From assembly GCA_963931105.1 (NCBI GenBank), contig OZ007004.1, positions 1,302,001 through 1,366,000 of the forward strand: DNA of 64,000 nucleotides. Direction: 5' to 3'. This DNA is from UMGS1590 sp900552455 (GTDB taxonomy: Bacteria; Bacillota; Peptococcia; Peptococcales; Peptococcaceae). This document shows, piece after piece, positions 54,514 to 62,508 of the stretch (position 1 is its first letter; each line of letters begins with the position of its first letter). A model generated the notes under the pieces. It was given only the letters and a program-made list of their open reading frames with translations, did no database searches and was not told the DNA's origin. The position numbers and the translations under genes were made by a program.

Positions 54514-55392
54514 TTACACCCGCTGCCAAAGCAGACGGTTGTCGGCGAAGTTGGCGGAAAGTTTTTCGCTATCGAGCAGCCAGCTGAGATAATTGCGCAC
54601 GGTGCTGCCGACGAGGGCGTATTGTTCGAAGGTCATAGCCAGGTCATAGCTGGTGAAAAGATGCTGCAGGACTTCCTCGAAGGTGTGCGGCGCAGTGCAG
54701 AAATCCAGAATGTGACCGGCGATCTCGTTCACCTTGTCGATGTTGTATTGCGCCAGCGGCGCGATGTTGTCGGTGGCGTCGGCATGAGCAGGCACGAAAA
54801 GTGTGGCGTGCATTTCTTTAACACGTTCGAGGGTGTCGAGATAAGCGGCGACGTCGTAAACATAGCTGATCTGGTATTTGTCGAGGGTCGCTTGGCTGGA
54901 TAGGCAGTCGGCGAGAAAGACGACGTCGTCTGGCGTGCGCAGGCCGACCATGTCGAAGAAATGGCCTGGCAGCGGGATCAGCTCAAAGCCAGCAGGAAGA
55001 TGTTCTGGCGTCAGCGGCTGGGCGTCGCTTTCCTGAGCGAGAAGAAACTTGTGGCGCAGTGCCTTCATCGGATAGCCGCCGTAGAGTAGCGCGGGTTCGA
55101 GGATCGGATGCTGGGTGAATGCAGCCTCAATGCCCGGCGCATAGAGGGCGCAGCCGGTCTGCTTGGCGAGATAAGCGTTGCCGCCGATGTGGTCGGCGTT
55201 GGAGTGGGTGTTGTAAATAGCGTCAAGCGTCCAGCCCTGGCGGTCGAGATGCTGGCGCACCTTGCGGCCAGCTTCCTTGTCGTTGCCGCTGTCGATGAGC
55301 ACGACATGGCCGTCGCTGGTCTCAACGACGCCGATCTTTGCCGGACTTTGGATGTAATAGGTGTGCGGCGCGACCGGGATGAGTTCGTACAT
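54514..55392 (-). CDS. metallo-beta-lactamase-fold hydrolase
   Basis: A 292-residue MBL-fold protein. The metal motif reads THSNADHIGG where the canonical form is THxHxDHxGG, so the second histidine is Asn. LIPLPGHFFDMVG, FLADC and FVPAHAD provide the further metal ligands. A C-terminal helical region with SYDLAMTFEQYALVGSTV may be a winged-helix-like tail, as in SoxH-type proteins. The start is ATG 55392 after AAAGGAGG. It follows helD by 17 bp. The substrate is unknown, and the H-to-N change may alter metal content. Confidence 0.85.
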   Translation of the reverse strand: MYELIPVAPHTYYIQSPAKIGVVETSDGHVVLIDSGNDKEAGRKVRQHLDRQGWTLDAIYNTHSNADHIGGNAYLAKQTGCALYAPGIEAAFTQHPILEPALLYGGYPMKALRHKFLLAQESDAQPLTPEHLPAGFELIPLPGHFFDMVGLRTPDDVVFLADCLSSQATLDKYQISYVYDVAAYLDTLERVKEMHATLFVPAHADATDNIAPLAQYNIDKVNEIAGHILDFCTAPHTFEEVLQHLFTSYDLAMTFEQYALVGSTVRNYLSWLLDSEKLSANFADNRLLWQRV

Positions 55393-55409
55393 GGAGAATC
55401 CTCCTTCTT

Positions 55410-57617
55410 TCATTTTCTATCAGTATAGCACAAAGATGCCTGCGAATGGATGGGAATGAGCGGAGAAAGTGTCCCTTCGCAGAAAATGCTGAGACGATGC
55501 AGGGCGCGGGTGGCTGTGATATAGAGCAGGTTGCGATCGGCGTCGTCGTGGTAAGTGTTTGCGTCGGCGTCGTCGTGGTAAGTGTTTGCGTCGGCGTCGG
55601 CAAGGATCACAGCATCGAACTCGAGGCCTTTCGTGAGCGCCACGGGGACGATCAGCGTGCCTTGAAGATCTTCGTTCTGCAGACGCAGCTGGTGTACGTC
55701 GGTGCGGGTTTTGAGCTCGCTGTAGAGCGATTGGGCAGTGGATTCGGTTTTGGTGATCAGGCAGATGCTGCCATAATTTTTCGAGCGACAGCTGTCGATC
55801 TCCTGCACGAGACCGGAAAGCCAAGCGCTGTGATCGCTGAAAGCCTGACAGCGCACAGCGTCGCCGTGACGGTTGAAGGCTTCGACCTGCGGCGCTTCGT
55901 CAAGAAAGTTCAGGGCGAATGCGAGAATCTCGCTGGAGCAGCGGAAGCTTTTCGTGAGCGTGTAGCGCAGGCTGTTTTCTTTGTCGAAAATGGCGGCGAT
56001 ATGGTCGTAGAGCGCAGCGTCGGCGCTTTGCGTCAGACGTTGGTTGATATCGCCGAGGATGGTGAGTTTGGCATTTGGAAAAAGCTGGTGAAAAATCTCG
56101 AATTGCAGCGGCGTGTAATCCTGCGCTTCGTCGATGATCACCTGGCGGATGCGGCGCCAGGCGCGGTTGCCATAGAGCTTGAGATGGAGATAGAGCAGAC
56201 AAATGGCGTCGTCAAATCCAATGCGGCCGTTATCGAGAGCGGACAGGGTGCGGCGACGGATCGCGGCGAAATTGTCCGGAAGCTCGGCTGAATCAAAATA
56301 GCGATCTTCCTGCCAGAGACGGCTGTAGAGCGCAGGCAAATTGAGATGGGTGAAGTGGGCGAGCTTTTCTTGGGCGGCGGCGCGTTTTTCTTTTGATAGT
56401 CCGCTGAGCCCATCAAGTACACGACTTTCCACATGATCGAGCCGCGTACCAAGCAACAGATCGTCGCGGTCGCGCACGCGCTCTTCCAGCTCATGCTTAC
56501 TCACAAGCAGACGTCCGGCAAAGCGGATGTCGTGGTAATTGATGTAGTGCTGTGGAATGTCCTCTGCAAAACGATCGAGGATCTGGCGAAAGGCCTCGCT
56601 CGTTTTGAACGCCAGGCATTGATTGACGAACACTTTCTGGCTCGAACCAATGGCGCGCTCCAGAAAACTGTGCTGCGCTTCGATGCGCATATCGTCGCCG
56701 AGGATATCGTGCAGAAGCTCGTCGAAAGTCAGCGTGCGCACATTATCCTCGCCCAGTTCTGGCAAGACACCTGCGATGTAGCTCGAGAAGGTGCGGTTTG
56801 GTGAGAGGATGAGGATGTCCGTCGAGGCCAGCTTGTTCGCCAGCCCTTCGTACATAAGAAAGGCAGCACGATGCAGCGCAATCGCGGTTTTTCCGCTGCC
56901 TGCAACGCCCTGGATCATTAGAAGATCCGCGTCGAGATTGCGGATGATCAGATCTTGATCGCGCTGGATCGTTTCCACAATGGCGCGCATTTGTGGCGTT
57001 GTGTTTTGCGAGAGCAGCGCCTTGAGGATGCCGTCGCTCACTGTCATATCTGTATCGAAGAAATATTGGAGCTGACTTTCGGTGATCTCGTACTGACGCT
57101 TGCGCGTAACCTTTCCCTTGATGCGTCCAGCAGGCGCGTCGTAGTACGCGTCGCCAAGCAGGAAACGGTAAAACACGCTGGCGATCGGTGAGCGCCAGTC
57201 GATGATCAGATTTTCTGCCGTGCCTTCTTCTAAAAGAGCCGTGCGGCCAATGTAGAGCGGCTCGGGATTTTTTTCGCCCTCAAAGAGAAAATCGATGCGG
57301 CCAAAATACGGAGATGGACGCAGCGCCTTCAGTCGCGCAACTTTTTTTGCGAGATTATCCTGCGTGACCGCCATATTTGTCAGCGCCACCATGCTCTGAT
57401 TCAGCTCGACAAGCGATTCAAATCCGTTGGCGCTGGAAAGACTGCCGCCGCTGCGTGCGCCGTCTTCAAAAACATCGCGCTGAACGCTCACCATTTCCGC
57501 TTCGCGGCGCGCCAGCTGATCCTCCGCCTGGGCGATCTGGCGATCCGTTTCTGCCAACACCTGCGCAAGATATGCTTCTTCTTTCATTCGTTCCTGTTCC
57601 TGATCGTTCTCGTTCAT
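55410..57617 (-). CDS. HelD-type UvrD-like helicase
   Basis: A 735-residue superfamily-1 ATPase of the HelD class, which in Bacillota removes RNA polymerase from DNA. The N-terminal coiled coil (about 1-100) is the HelD arm. The P-loop QGVAGSGKTAIALHR is at about 236-250, VIIDEAQDYTPLQ (Walker B) at about 490, GDINQRLTQ and TKSFRCSSEI follow, and LLYITATRALH is motif VI near 700. Just before motif VI, DADANTYHD is repeated twice owing to a 27-bp in-frame duplication (55538-55591). The frame is intact. It heads the operon with the MBL and cda genes. Confidence 0.9.
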   Translation of the reverse strand: MNENDQEQERMKEEAYLAQVLAETDRQIAQAEDQLARREAEMVSVQRDVFEDGARSGGSLSSANGFESLVELNQSMVALTNMAVTQDNLAKKVARLKALRPSPYFGRIDFLFEGEKNPEPLYIGRTALLEEGTAENLIIDWRSPIASVFYRFLLGDAYYDAPAGRIKGKVTRKRQYEITESQLQYFFDTDMTVSDGILKALLSQNTTPQMRAIVETIQRDQDLIIRNLDADLLMIQGVAGSGKTAIALHRAAFLMYEGLANKLASTDILILSPNRTFSSYIAGVLPELGEDNVRTLTFDELLHDILGDDMRIEAQHSFLERAIGSSQKVFVNQCLAFKTSEAFRQILDRFAEDIPQHYINYHDIRFAGRLLVSKHELEERVRDRDDLLLGTRLDHVESRVLDGLSGLSKEKRAAAQEKLAHFTHLNLPALYSRLWQEDRYFDSAELPDNFAAIRRRTLSALDNGRIGFDDAICLLYLHLKLYGNRAWRRIRQVIIDEAQDYTPLQFEIFHQLFPNAKLTILGDINQRLTQSADAALYDHIAAIFDKENSLRYTLTKSFRCSSEILAFALNFLDEAPQVEAFNRHGDAVRCQAFSDHSAWLSGLVQEIDSCRSKNYGSICLITKTESTAQSLYSELKTRTDVHQLRLQNEDLQGTLIVPVALTKGLEFDAVILADADANTYHDDADANTYHDDADRNLLYITATRALHRLSIFCEGTLSPLIPIHSQASLCYTDRK

Positions 57618-57680
57618 CGTCTGCGCCTCCTTGTAGATTTCTTGCCTCAGTGTACCGCATTTTTCCGCAGGTGACCAGTC

Positions 57681-57710
57681 TTGTTCGCAGCGGACAGAGT
57701 GTGGTATAAT
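57681..57710 (+). promoter_or_regulatory. promoter in the helD-ogt intergenic region
   Basis: TTGTTC at 57681 and TATAAT at 57705 with an 18-bp spacer. The first transcribed bases would form the hairpin GCAAAAGGCGC/GCGCCTTTTGC (57717-57752), which may terminate or start a small RNA. No gene follows on this strand before ogt. Confidence 0.6.
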
Positions 57711-57747
57711 AGATGTGCAAAAGGCGCTCGGGAAACCGAAGCGCCTT

Positions 57748-57866
57748 TTGCATTGTCAGCAGGAACATGTTATACTGAGAACACGTAAGTTAACGTGTAT
57801 GTTAGCACACAAGTAAACGAGTAAGTGGAAACGCTCAGCAGCCGATTGGTTGCTGAGCGTTTTTTG
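57748..57866 (+). ncRNA. candidate small RNA with own promoter and terminator
   Basis: TTGCAT at 57748 and TATACT at 57771 (17-bp spacer) precede an ~84-nt stretch without coding potential. It contains the inverted repeat ACACGT/ACGTGT and ends in a strong terminator, AACGCTCAGCA/TGCTGAGCGTT plus six T residues (57829-57866). The terminator hairpin also serves the convergent ogt gene. A promoter-hairpin-terminator unit without an ORF is typical of small regulatory RNAs. The transcript would start near 57783. Confidence 0.5.
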
Positions 57867-57867
57867 C

Positions 57868-58398
57868 TCACAAGGCTGTGCCTTTCTTTGGCACGAAGAA
57901 ACGGGACATTTCCACGCCTTCCAGTTTTAGCAGGGCGATCTTTTTATCGAGGCCGCCGGCGTAGCCGGTGAGACTGCCGCTAGCGCCGACGACGCGGTGG
58001 CAGGGCACGATGATGCCGATGGGATTGTGGCCGACGGCGCCGCCGACAGCCTGCGCAGACATGCGTGAGCGCTGTTGCAGACGCGCGATTTCCTGAGCAA
58101 TGGCGCCATAGGTTGTCGTTTCGCCGTAGGGAATGGCGAGGAGCAGTTGCCAGACAGCGCGCTGAAAATCGCTGCCGCTGGCGTGGAGAGGCGGTGTGAG
58201 CTCTGGATTTTCACCAGCGAAATAGCTGTCAAGCCAGCGCTGCGCGCTGATGAGAATGGGATGCGACGGCATTTTCTGCGCGTTCGTCAGCGCTGGAAAA
58301 TATTTCTGCCCGTCGAAAGCGAGATGGGTCAATCCTTCGTCGTCGCTGGCGAGCAGGATCTCGCCAAGGGGCGAGGTGTAGGTCGTAAAATAATGCAT
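57868..58398 (-). CDS. ogt: methylated-DNA--[protein]-cysteine S-methyltransferase (chromosomal copy)
   Basis: A 176-residue O6-alkylguanine repair protein with the active-site IIVPCHRVVG, QAVGGAVGHNPIG before it, and LTGYAGGLDKKIALL. It is closely related to the island copy at 51003, including the end PKKGTAL. The start at 58398 follows AAAGGAGG; the frame is open to 58551. It is monocistronic. Two Ogt proteins in 7 kb are redundant unless expressed under different conditions. Confidence 0.94.
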   Translation of the reverse strand: MHYFTTYTSPLGEILLASDDEGLTHLAFDGQKYFPALTNAQKMPSHPILISAQRWLDSYFAGENPELTPPLHASGSDFQRAVWQLLLAIPYGETTTYGAIAQEIARLQQRSRMSAQAVGGAVGHNPIGIIVPCHRVVGASGSLTGYAGGLDKKIALLKLEGVEMSRFFVPKKGTAL

Positions 58399-58750
58399 GA
58401 TGCGCCCTCCTTTGAAAAATTTCATATCAATATTGTAGCACAGCACGAGTACCAGCGGACAGCAGAAAGCGCGCTCGCTGAGAAAATGGTGTCGTTGACA
58501 CAATGGAACGGTCGGATAACGAGCAGCAAAAGATATAATATCGAAAAACACAATATCATGATGTGGTAATTAAAAATTGAAAGTGGATCACACAGAAGAG
58601 CGGGGAAAGATGAAGATACGTGTAAAAGTCGATGAAAAGCGGCGAGAAAGTTCAGAATACGATCACGCATCGTCCGTGAAATGGAAACAAAAGGCCTCTT
58701 GCAGTGCACGCCTGTAACCTCGGTTGGGTTTCAGGTATTGAGATTTTTGA
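58399..58750. other. gene-free stretch upstream of ogt
   Basis: About 350 bp with no credible gene. It contains a TTGACA at 58495 without a matching -10 box, a small palindrome GATATAATATC and AT-rich DNA. Nothing else is recognised. Confidence 0.4.
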
Positions 58751-58760
58751 TCAGAAAAAG

Positions 58761-58789
58761 ATGACAAACTGGCAACGATGTGGTAATAT
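58761..58789 (+). promoter_or_regulatory. promoter of the 47-aa secreted peptide
   Basis: ATGACA at 58761 and TAATAT at 58784 with a 17-bp spacer. Confidence 0.55.
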
Positions 58790-58850
58790 CATTATGACAA
58801 CAGGAGTTTTCTTTTAATCTCTATACCCCCAGATTTTTTAGGAGGCATTC

Positions 58851-58994
58851 ATGAAAAAAATCAAAACCACCATTGTTATCGTTGCTGCCATCGCTGCGAT
58901 GGCCGTCAGTGTTTGGGGCGACCGTCAGCTCGACGCGCGCTACAGCGATGCTGGAACCACTCCGGCAGCCGTTGTTGAAACCATAGCTGAATAA
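58851..58994 (+). CDS. small secreted or membrane peptide, 47 aa
   Basis: AGGAGG lies six bases before an ATG that opens a 47-codon frame: MKKIKTTIVIVAAIAAMAVSVWG is a clear signal or anchor helix, followed by a short hydrophilic tail (DRQLDARYSDAG, then AVVETIAE). It has its own promoter-like sequence and is followed by a very strong terminator, so it is probably expressed. A signalling peptide, bacteriocin-like peptide or small membrane regulator are all possible. The neighbouring minus-strand operon encodes an ABC transporter and an SdpI-like protein, which invites an immunity or export hypothesis. Confidence 0.65.
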   Translation: MKKIKTTIVIVAAIAAMAVSVWGDRQLDARYSDAGTTPAAVVETIAE

Positions 58995-59006
58995 GGAATT
59001 TACAAA

Positions 59007-59051
59007 AGCAAAGAGCCGTTTGCCGATCCCAGCAAACGGCTCTTTGCTTTT
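59007..59051. terminator. strong bidirectional terminator
   Basis: An uninterrupted stem AAAGCAAAGAGCCGTTTG/CAAACGGCTCTTTGCTTT is flanked by T and A runs, ending the 47-aa gene and the convergent ABC operon. Confidence 0.93.
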
Positions 59052-59737
59052 TACGCGCTGGCGTGGCGGAAGAAGGCGGCTTCGAGGGCAGAGAGATCGT
59101 GGGGATTGGGCTGCGCGATCAGCCGGTGGGAGCGATCGATAAATAGAATGGTATCGCAAAAATTGCTGACAAAGTCGAGGTTATGGGTGGAAAGCAGAAT
59201 GAGACCGCCGGCGTCGCGGTGTGCGCGCAGCTGATTTTTGAGCGCGATGGCGCTCGCTGGATCGAGCCCGTTGAACGGCTCATCGAGGATGAGGTTGTTC
59301 GCGCCGGAGAGGAAGGCCGCTGCGAGCACGAGTTTTTGCTGCATGCCCAGCGAACAGTCGCCGATGAAGGTGGAAAGCGCAGCGTGCAGCGCGAAGGCGT
59401 CGCAGAGGGCGTCAAGGGCGGGGTCCAGCGGCTGCTGATAGAGTCCGCCGATGAGCTGGAGATATTCGCGGCCGGTGAGTGTGGGAAACATCTGCGGATC
59501 GTCGGGAACAAAGAAAAAATGGCGACGCGCCGCGAACGAGCGGCTGTCGAAGCCGTCGATGAAAATGCTGCCGCCATCGATCGCCTTTGGCTGAGTGATC
59601 GCCTTCAAGAGCGTGGTTTTGCCGATGCCATTTCGGCCCACGAGGGCGATGATGTGGCCGTCGTGCAGCGTCAGCGAGAGCTGCGAGAAAAGCGGCGTCT
59701 TACCATAGGATTTGCAGAGATCGTGGATCTCGATCAT
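59051..59737 (-). CDS. ABC transporter ATP-binding protein
   Basis: A 228-residue ABC ATPase. Walker A LVGRNGIGKTTLL (about 33-45), a signature that reads CSLGMQQKL instead of LSGGQ (about 129-137), Walker B NLILDEPFNGLDP and the switch LLSTHNLDF are present. The degenerate LGMQQK signature is common in BcrA/EcsA-type exporters. The start at 59737 follows AGGAGG and overlaps the permease stop by four bases. With the permease and the HTH-SdpI protein it forms a self-contained operon, perhaps for peptide resistance or membrane stress. Confidence 0.92.
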   Translation of the reverse strand: MIEIHDLCKSYGKTPLFSQLSLTLHDGHIIALVGRNGIGKTTLLKAITQPKAIDGGSIFIDGFDSRSFAARRHFFFVPDDPQMFPTLTGREYLQLIGGLYQQPLDPALDALCDAFALHAALSTFIGDCSLGMQQKLVLAAAFLSGANNLILDEPFNGLDPASAIALKNQLRAHRDAGGLILLSTHNLDFVSNFCDTILFIDRSHRLIAQPNPHDLSALEAAFFRHASA

Positions 59738-61110
59738 GCGTGATCCTCCTTTCTGAGAAAAAATCGCGCAGCGCTGAAAAGGACAAGGACGAGATTGAGC
59801 GTGACTGCCGCGATCAGCGCGTGGCTCTCGGCGACGCGACACAGCGAGATCGAGAGCGTCAGCGCCGCGGCAAGCACGCAGACTTTGCTGAGATTGCCGT
59901 GCAAAAGCTCGTTTGTGCTCTGCGGATTGCGCGGCATGCGCTGATCCTGCCAGACGCCGAGCGCAGCACAGAGCAGGGCGTTTGTGAGCGCGTAAAGCAG
60001 CAGCAATAAACTTTCCGCAAATGCAGGACGCACCACGCACACGCTCACCAGCCAAACGAGGACGACCAGCGGCAGCCCCCAAAACGCAGAGACGAGCACT
60101 TTCCACAAGAAAAGCCGCGCGCCGTCGATGGGCAGGAATGCATAGCATCGTCTGCTTGCATCGCTTGAATAGGCGGTGCTGGCGATCGTGTTGATGGCAC
60201 AGCTGGCGGATAAGAGCACGAGGATCAGCGCGTCGGGATCGGGCAGAAGCTGCTGCACGCGCTGGTGGAAAAGTCCGACGAGCAGCGCGATCGTGACGAG
60301 GTTTTTGACCGTCGTGTAGAAAATGAGCTCTTTACTGCGCAGCACGCGCTTCCATTCCAGCAATAGATAGGGATGGCGAATGGTCGCTGGTGCGACGGTG
60401 CGCAGCCGATGAGAACGCTGAAACTGCTGCGCTTTGGCGACACCGTTCTCGTACCAGCGCGATGTCATCATGTGGCGGAAGGGGCTGGCGAGCAGCAGGA
60501 GAGCGCTGAGAGCTGTTAGCGTAGCGGCGTGGGCGACGTTGGGAAACGTGGACAGTCGCAGAAAGCCGCGCACGCTGAGCGCCGTTAACAGGAAGAATCC
60601 GCCGTACTGTAGCACAATGAATCCGTAGCCAAGCGTGCGCGCCGAAAGCACGCGGCTGGCGAGCAGCGCCAGCAAATAGATCCCCAGATCAGCGAGCGCA
60701 GCGCAGAGCAGGCAAGCGAGCATCAGACGGAGCAGTGACGCGCGGCCGCCCTCCGCATGCAGGAAAAATCCCCAGAAAACGAGCGCGATGATCCCACCTT
60801 GCAGAAGCAGCAGGTGACCCAGCGTGAGACGGACTAAGAGCGTGCCAGGGACCGGCAGCCAGCGCACAGCGCACAGCCGGCGATTGGTGAAGAGCGCATC
60901 GGGAATGCGCCCCAGCGCGAGAAAACTGCAGAGCATCCAGCCGATCAAAAAAGCCAGATGCCACGCGGCGGCGTCTGGCCCAGGCAGATAGCGCTGGCAG
61001 ATGAACCAGAGCAGATAACCGCCATAGAGTCCGCAGATCGCAAGCGTCACTCCGACAATGGGCGCATATCGTCTGCCGAAAAACGCCTTGTAAAGCAGCC
61101 GCGTGCTCAT
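59734..61110 (-). CDS. ABC transporter permease-like membrane protein, 458 aa
   Basis: A highly hydrophobic protein with about ten to twelve membrane helices and an arginine-rich cytoplasmic loop (about residues 230-262, RWYENGVAKAQQFQRSHRLR). No classical permease EAA motif is seen; the organisation resembles exporter permeases of the EcsB/YthQ kind. It overlaps the ATPase gene downstream by 4 bp and the 108-aa membrane protein gene upstream by 4 bp, so all are translated together. Membrane partner of the ATPase is inferred from this. Confidence 0.82.
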   Translation of the reverse strand: MSTRLLYKAFFGRRYAPIVGVTLAICGLYGGYLLWFICQRYLPGPDAAAWHLAFLIGWMLCSFLALGRIPDALFTNRRLCAVRWLPVPGTLLVRLTLGHLLLLQGGIIALVFWGFFLHAEGGRASLLRLMLACLLCAALADLGIYLLALLASRVLSARTLGYGFIVLQYGGFFLLTALSVRGFLRLSTFPNVAHAATLTALSALLLLASPFRHMMTSRWYENGVAKAQQFQRSHRLRTVAPATIRHPYLLLEWKRVLRSKELIFYTTVKNLVTIALLVGLFHQRVQQLLPDPDALILVLLSASCAINTIASTAYSSDASRRCYAFLPIDGARLFLWKVLVSAFWGLPLVVLVWLVSVCVVRPAFAESLLLLLYALTNALLCAALGVWQDQRMPRNPQSTNELLHGNLSKVCVLAAALTLSISLCRVAESHALIAAVTLNLVLVLFSAARFFLRKEDHA

Positions 61111-61433
61111 AACGCCGAAAGATAGGTGCCCAGCATGGCGAAAAATAAGAGCACAAACACCAGCGTGTTCATTGGCGAAAGCCGCTTTTGCAGAATGAAA
61201 CCGACATTGAGAACGAGCGCCACCAGCGGCAGCAGCCAGACAGCGAGGGCGCTTGGCAGCGGGTATTGCGTGTCGCCGTTGTGCAGGATGGAAAGTTCTG
61301 GCGGCAAAAACGGCAGCAGAATCGCCGAGCAGAGAAACATCAGCACAATGATGCCGAAATTGACCGCAGCGAGCCGGCCGTTGTGGCTGGTCAACTGCTT
61401 ACCGAAGAGCTTGCGGGTGAGGGAACGGATCAT
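61107..61433 (-). CDS. small membrane protein, 108 aa, DUF1648-like
   Basis: Three hydrophobic helices with the middle segment LPPELSILHNGDTQYPLPSA, which resembles the loop of DUF1648 proteins found at the N-terminus of SdpI immunity proteins. It ends in a four-base overlap with the permease gene and starts 27 bp after the HTH-SdpI stop. Since the SdpI domain upstream lacks a DUF1648 part, the two proteins may together reconstitute an SdpI-like unit; this is inference. Confidence 0.7.
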   Translation of the reverse strand: MIRSLTRKLFGKQLTSHNGRLAAVNFGIIVLMFLCSAILLPFLPPELSILHNGDTQYPLPSALAVWLLPLVALVLNVGFILQKRLSPMNTLVFVLLFFAMLGTYLSAL

Positions 61434-61460
61434 GGATAAAACCTCCTGTGAAACTGGGCG

Positions 61461-62342
61461 TTAGAGACGCCCGTGATATTTCTTCCAATAATAGATGTAG
61501 GAAAGCACGCCGGGAAGTCCGACCCAGAGCGCCATGGCGGCGATGCTGACGGTCTCGAAATCGTCGAGGGTGAGGCTGGCAGCGACGTACAGCAGCGCCA
61601 GTGGCAGCGAAATGATGCCGAGGATGCGGTGGGCGACGTTCCAGGTGTCTTCATCGCGTACGGTCCAGGGCAGACGCAGGCCGGTGTGGCGTTGGAAAGG
61701 CAGACGTGGCGAGACGAGGCCAAAAAAGATCATTAGGACGGTGGTGAAGCACATGGCCGTGAGCCGTTCTGAGCGCTCGGAAAATACGAGCACTCCGGTG
61801 GCGGATAAGAGCCCGATCACCATGGCCACGAGAATGATGCCGATGTTGACGAGCGTTGTCAATCGCAGCACGCCGAGCCGAAGATCGTCGGTGGAAACGC
61901 TGGTGAGGAGCGCCAGATTGCGATAGAGAATGATCACTGCTGCGAGCGCACAGCCGCCGACGAGCACGAGGGAAACGATCGGCTGCTGCACGGCGAGGGC
62001 GATAAAGAGCGCCGCGAAACAGAGAAAGAGGATGAGATTGCGCTTGTTCGCTGCTTCTTTTAAGAGCGCGCTGTGGCGCTTGCGGCTGGCGAGCTCGGCG
62101 TTGAGTGCAGCGAGCTCTTCTGCCAGCGCGTCGGCGCGCCAGTTTTTTTCTTCGATGCCCAAGAGCGTGCTCACGGAAACGCCGAGCAGATCGGAAAGCT
62201 GGATCAGCATATCCGCATCGGGCACTGAGGTGCCGCGCTCCCATTTCGAGATCGTCTGGCGCACGACGTTCAGCCGCACAGCGAGCTCTTCCTGGCTCCA
62301 GCCTTTTTGCTTGCGGTATTTTTGGATGTTGTCACTGAGCAT
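61461..62342 (-). CDS. XRE regulator fused to an SdpI-like membrane domain
   Basis: A 293-residue protein with an N-terminal helix-turn-helix (residues 5-59: SQEELAVRLNVVRQTISKWERG), a helical linker and about six membrane helices. Between helices lies PFQRHTGLRLPWTVRDEDTW, the signature loop of SdpI, the immunity protein against the Bacillus SDP toxin. A DNA-binding domain tethered to the membrane can sense membrane or toxin events directly. It is the first gene of the operon with the 108-aa protein, permease and ATPase. A promoter lies at 62388-62416. Confidence 0.85.
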   Translation of the reverse strand: MLSDNIQKYRKQKGWSQEELAVRLNVVRQTISKWERGTSVPDADMLIQLSDLLGVSVSTLLGIEEKNWRADALAEELAALNAELASRKRHSALLKEAANKRNLILFLCFAALFIALAVQQPIVSLVLVGGCALAAVIILYRNLALLTSVSTDDLRLGVLRLTTLVNIGIILVAMVIGLLSATGVLVFSERSERLTAMCFTTVLMIFFGLVSPRLPFQRHTGLRLPWTVRDEDTWNVAHRILGIISLPLALLYVAASLTLDDFETVSIAAMALWVGLPGVLSYIYYWKKYHGRL

Positions 62343-62387
62343 TGGGATTCAACTCCTTGCGAATATTTGTGCTCCGGAACTGTGTTC

Positions 62388-62416
62388 AGTATACGAAAAG
62401 CCGGTGCGAATGGCAA
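62388..62416 (-). promoter_or_regulatory. promoter of the HTH-SdpI/ABC operon
   Basis: On the minus strand TTGCCA (62411-62416) and TATACT (62388-62393) are 17 bp apart, about 46 bp upstream of the start. Confidence 0.72.
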
Positions 62417-62474
62417 GCAACGTAAAATAACATCGACAGAAATGGCGGCACAGCGCGGCTTTGCGGGCAGAAGA

Positions 62475-62504
62475 AAACGCTGGCGAATGATTCGCCAGCG
62501 TTTG
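62475..62504 (-). terminator. terminator after the GrpB-family gene
   Basis: The stem AAACGCTGGCGAAT/ATTCGCCAGCGTTT is followed on the minus strand by TTCTTC after TTTT. Confidence 0.8.
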
Positions 62505-62508
62505 GGAT

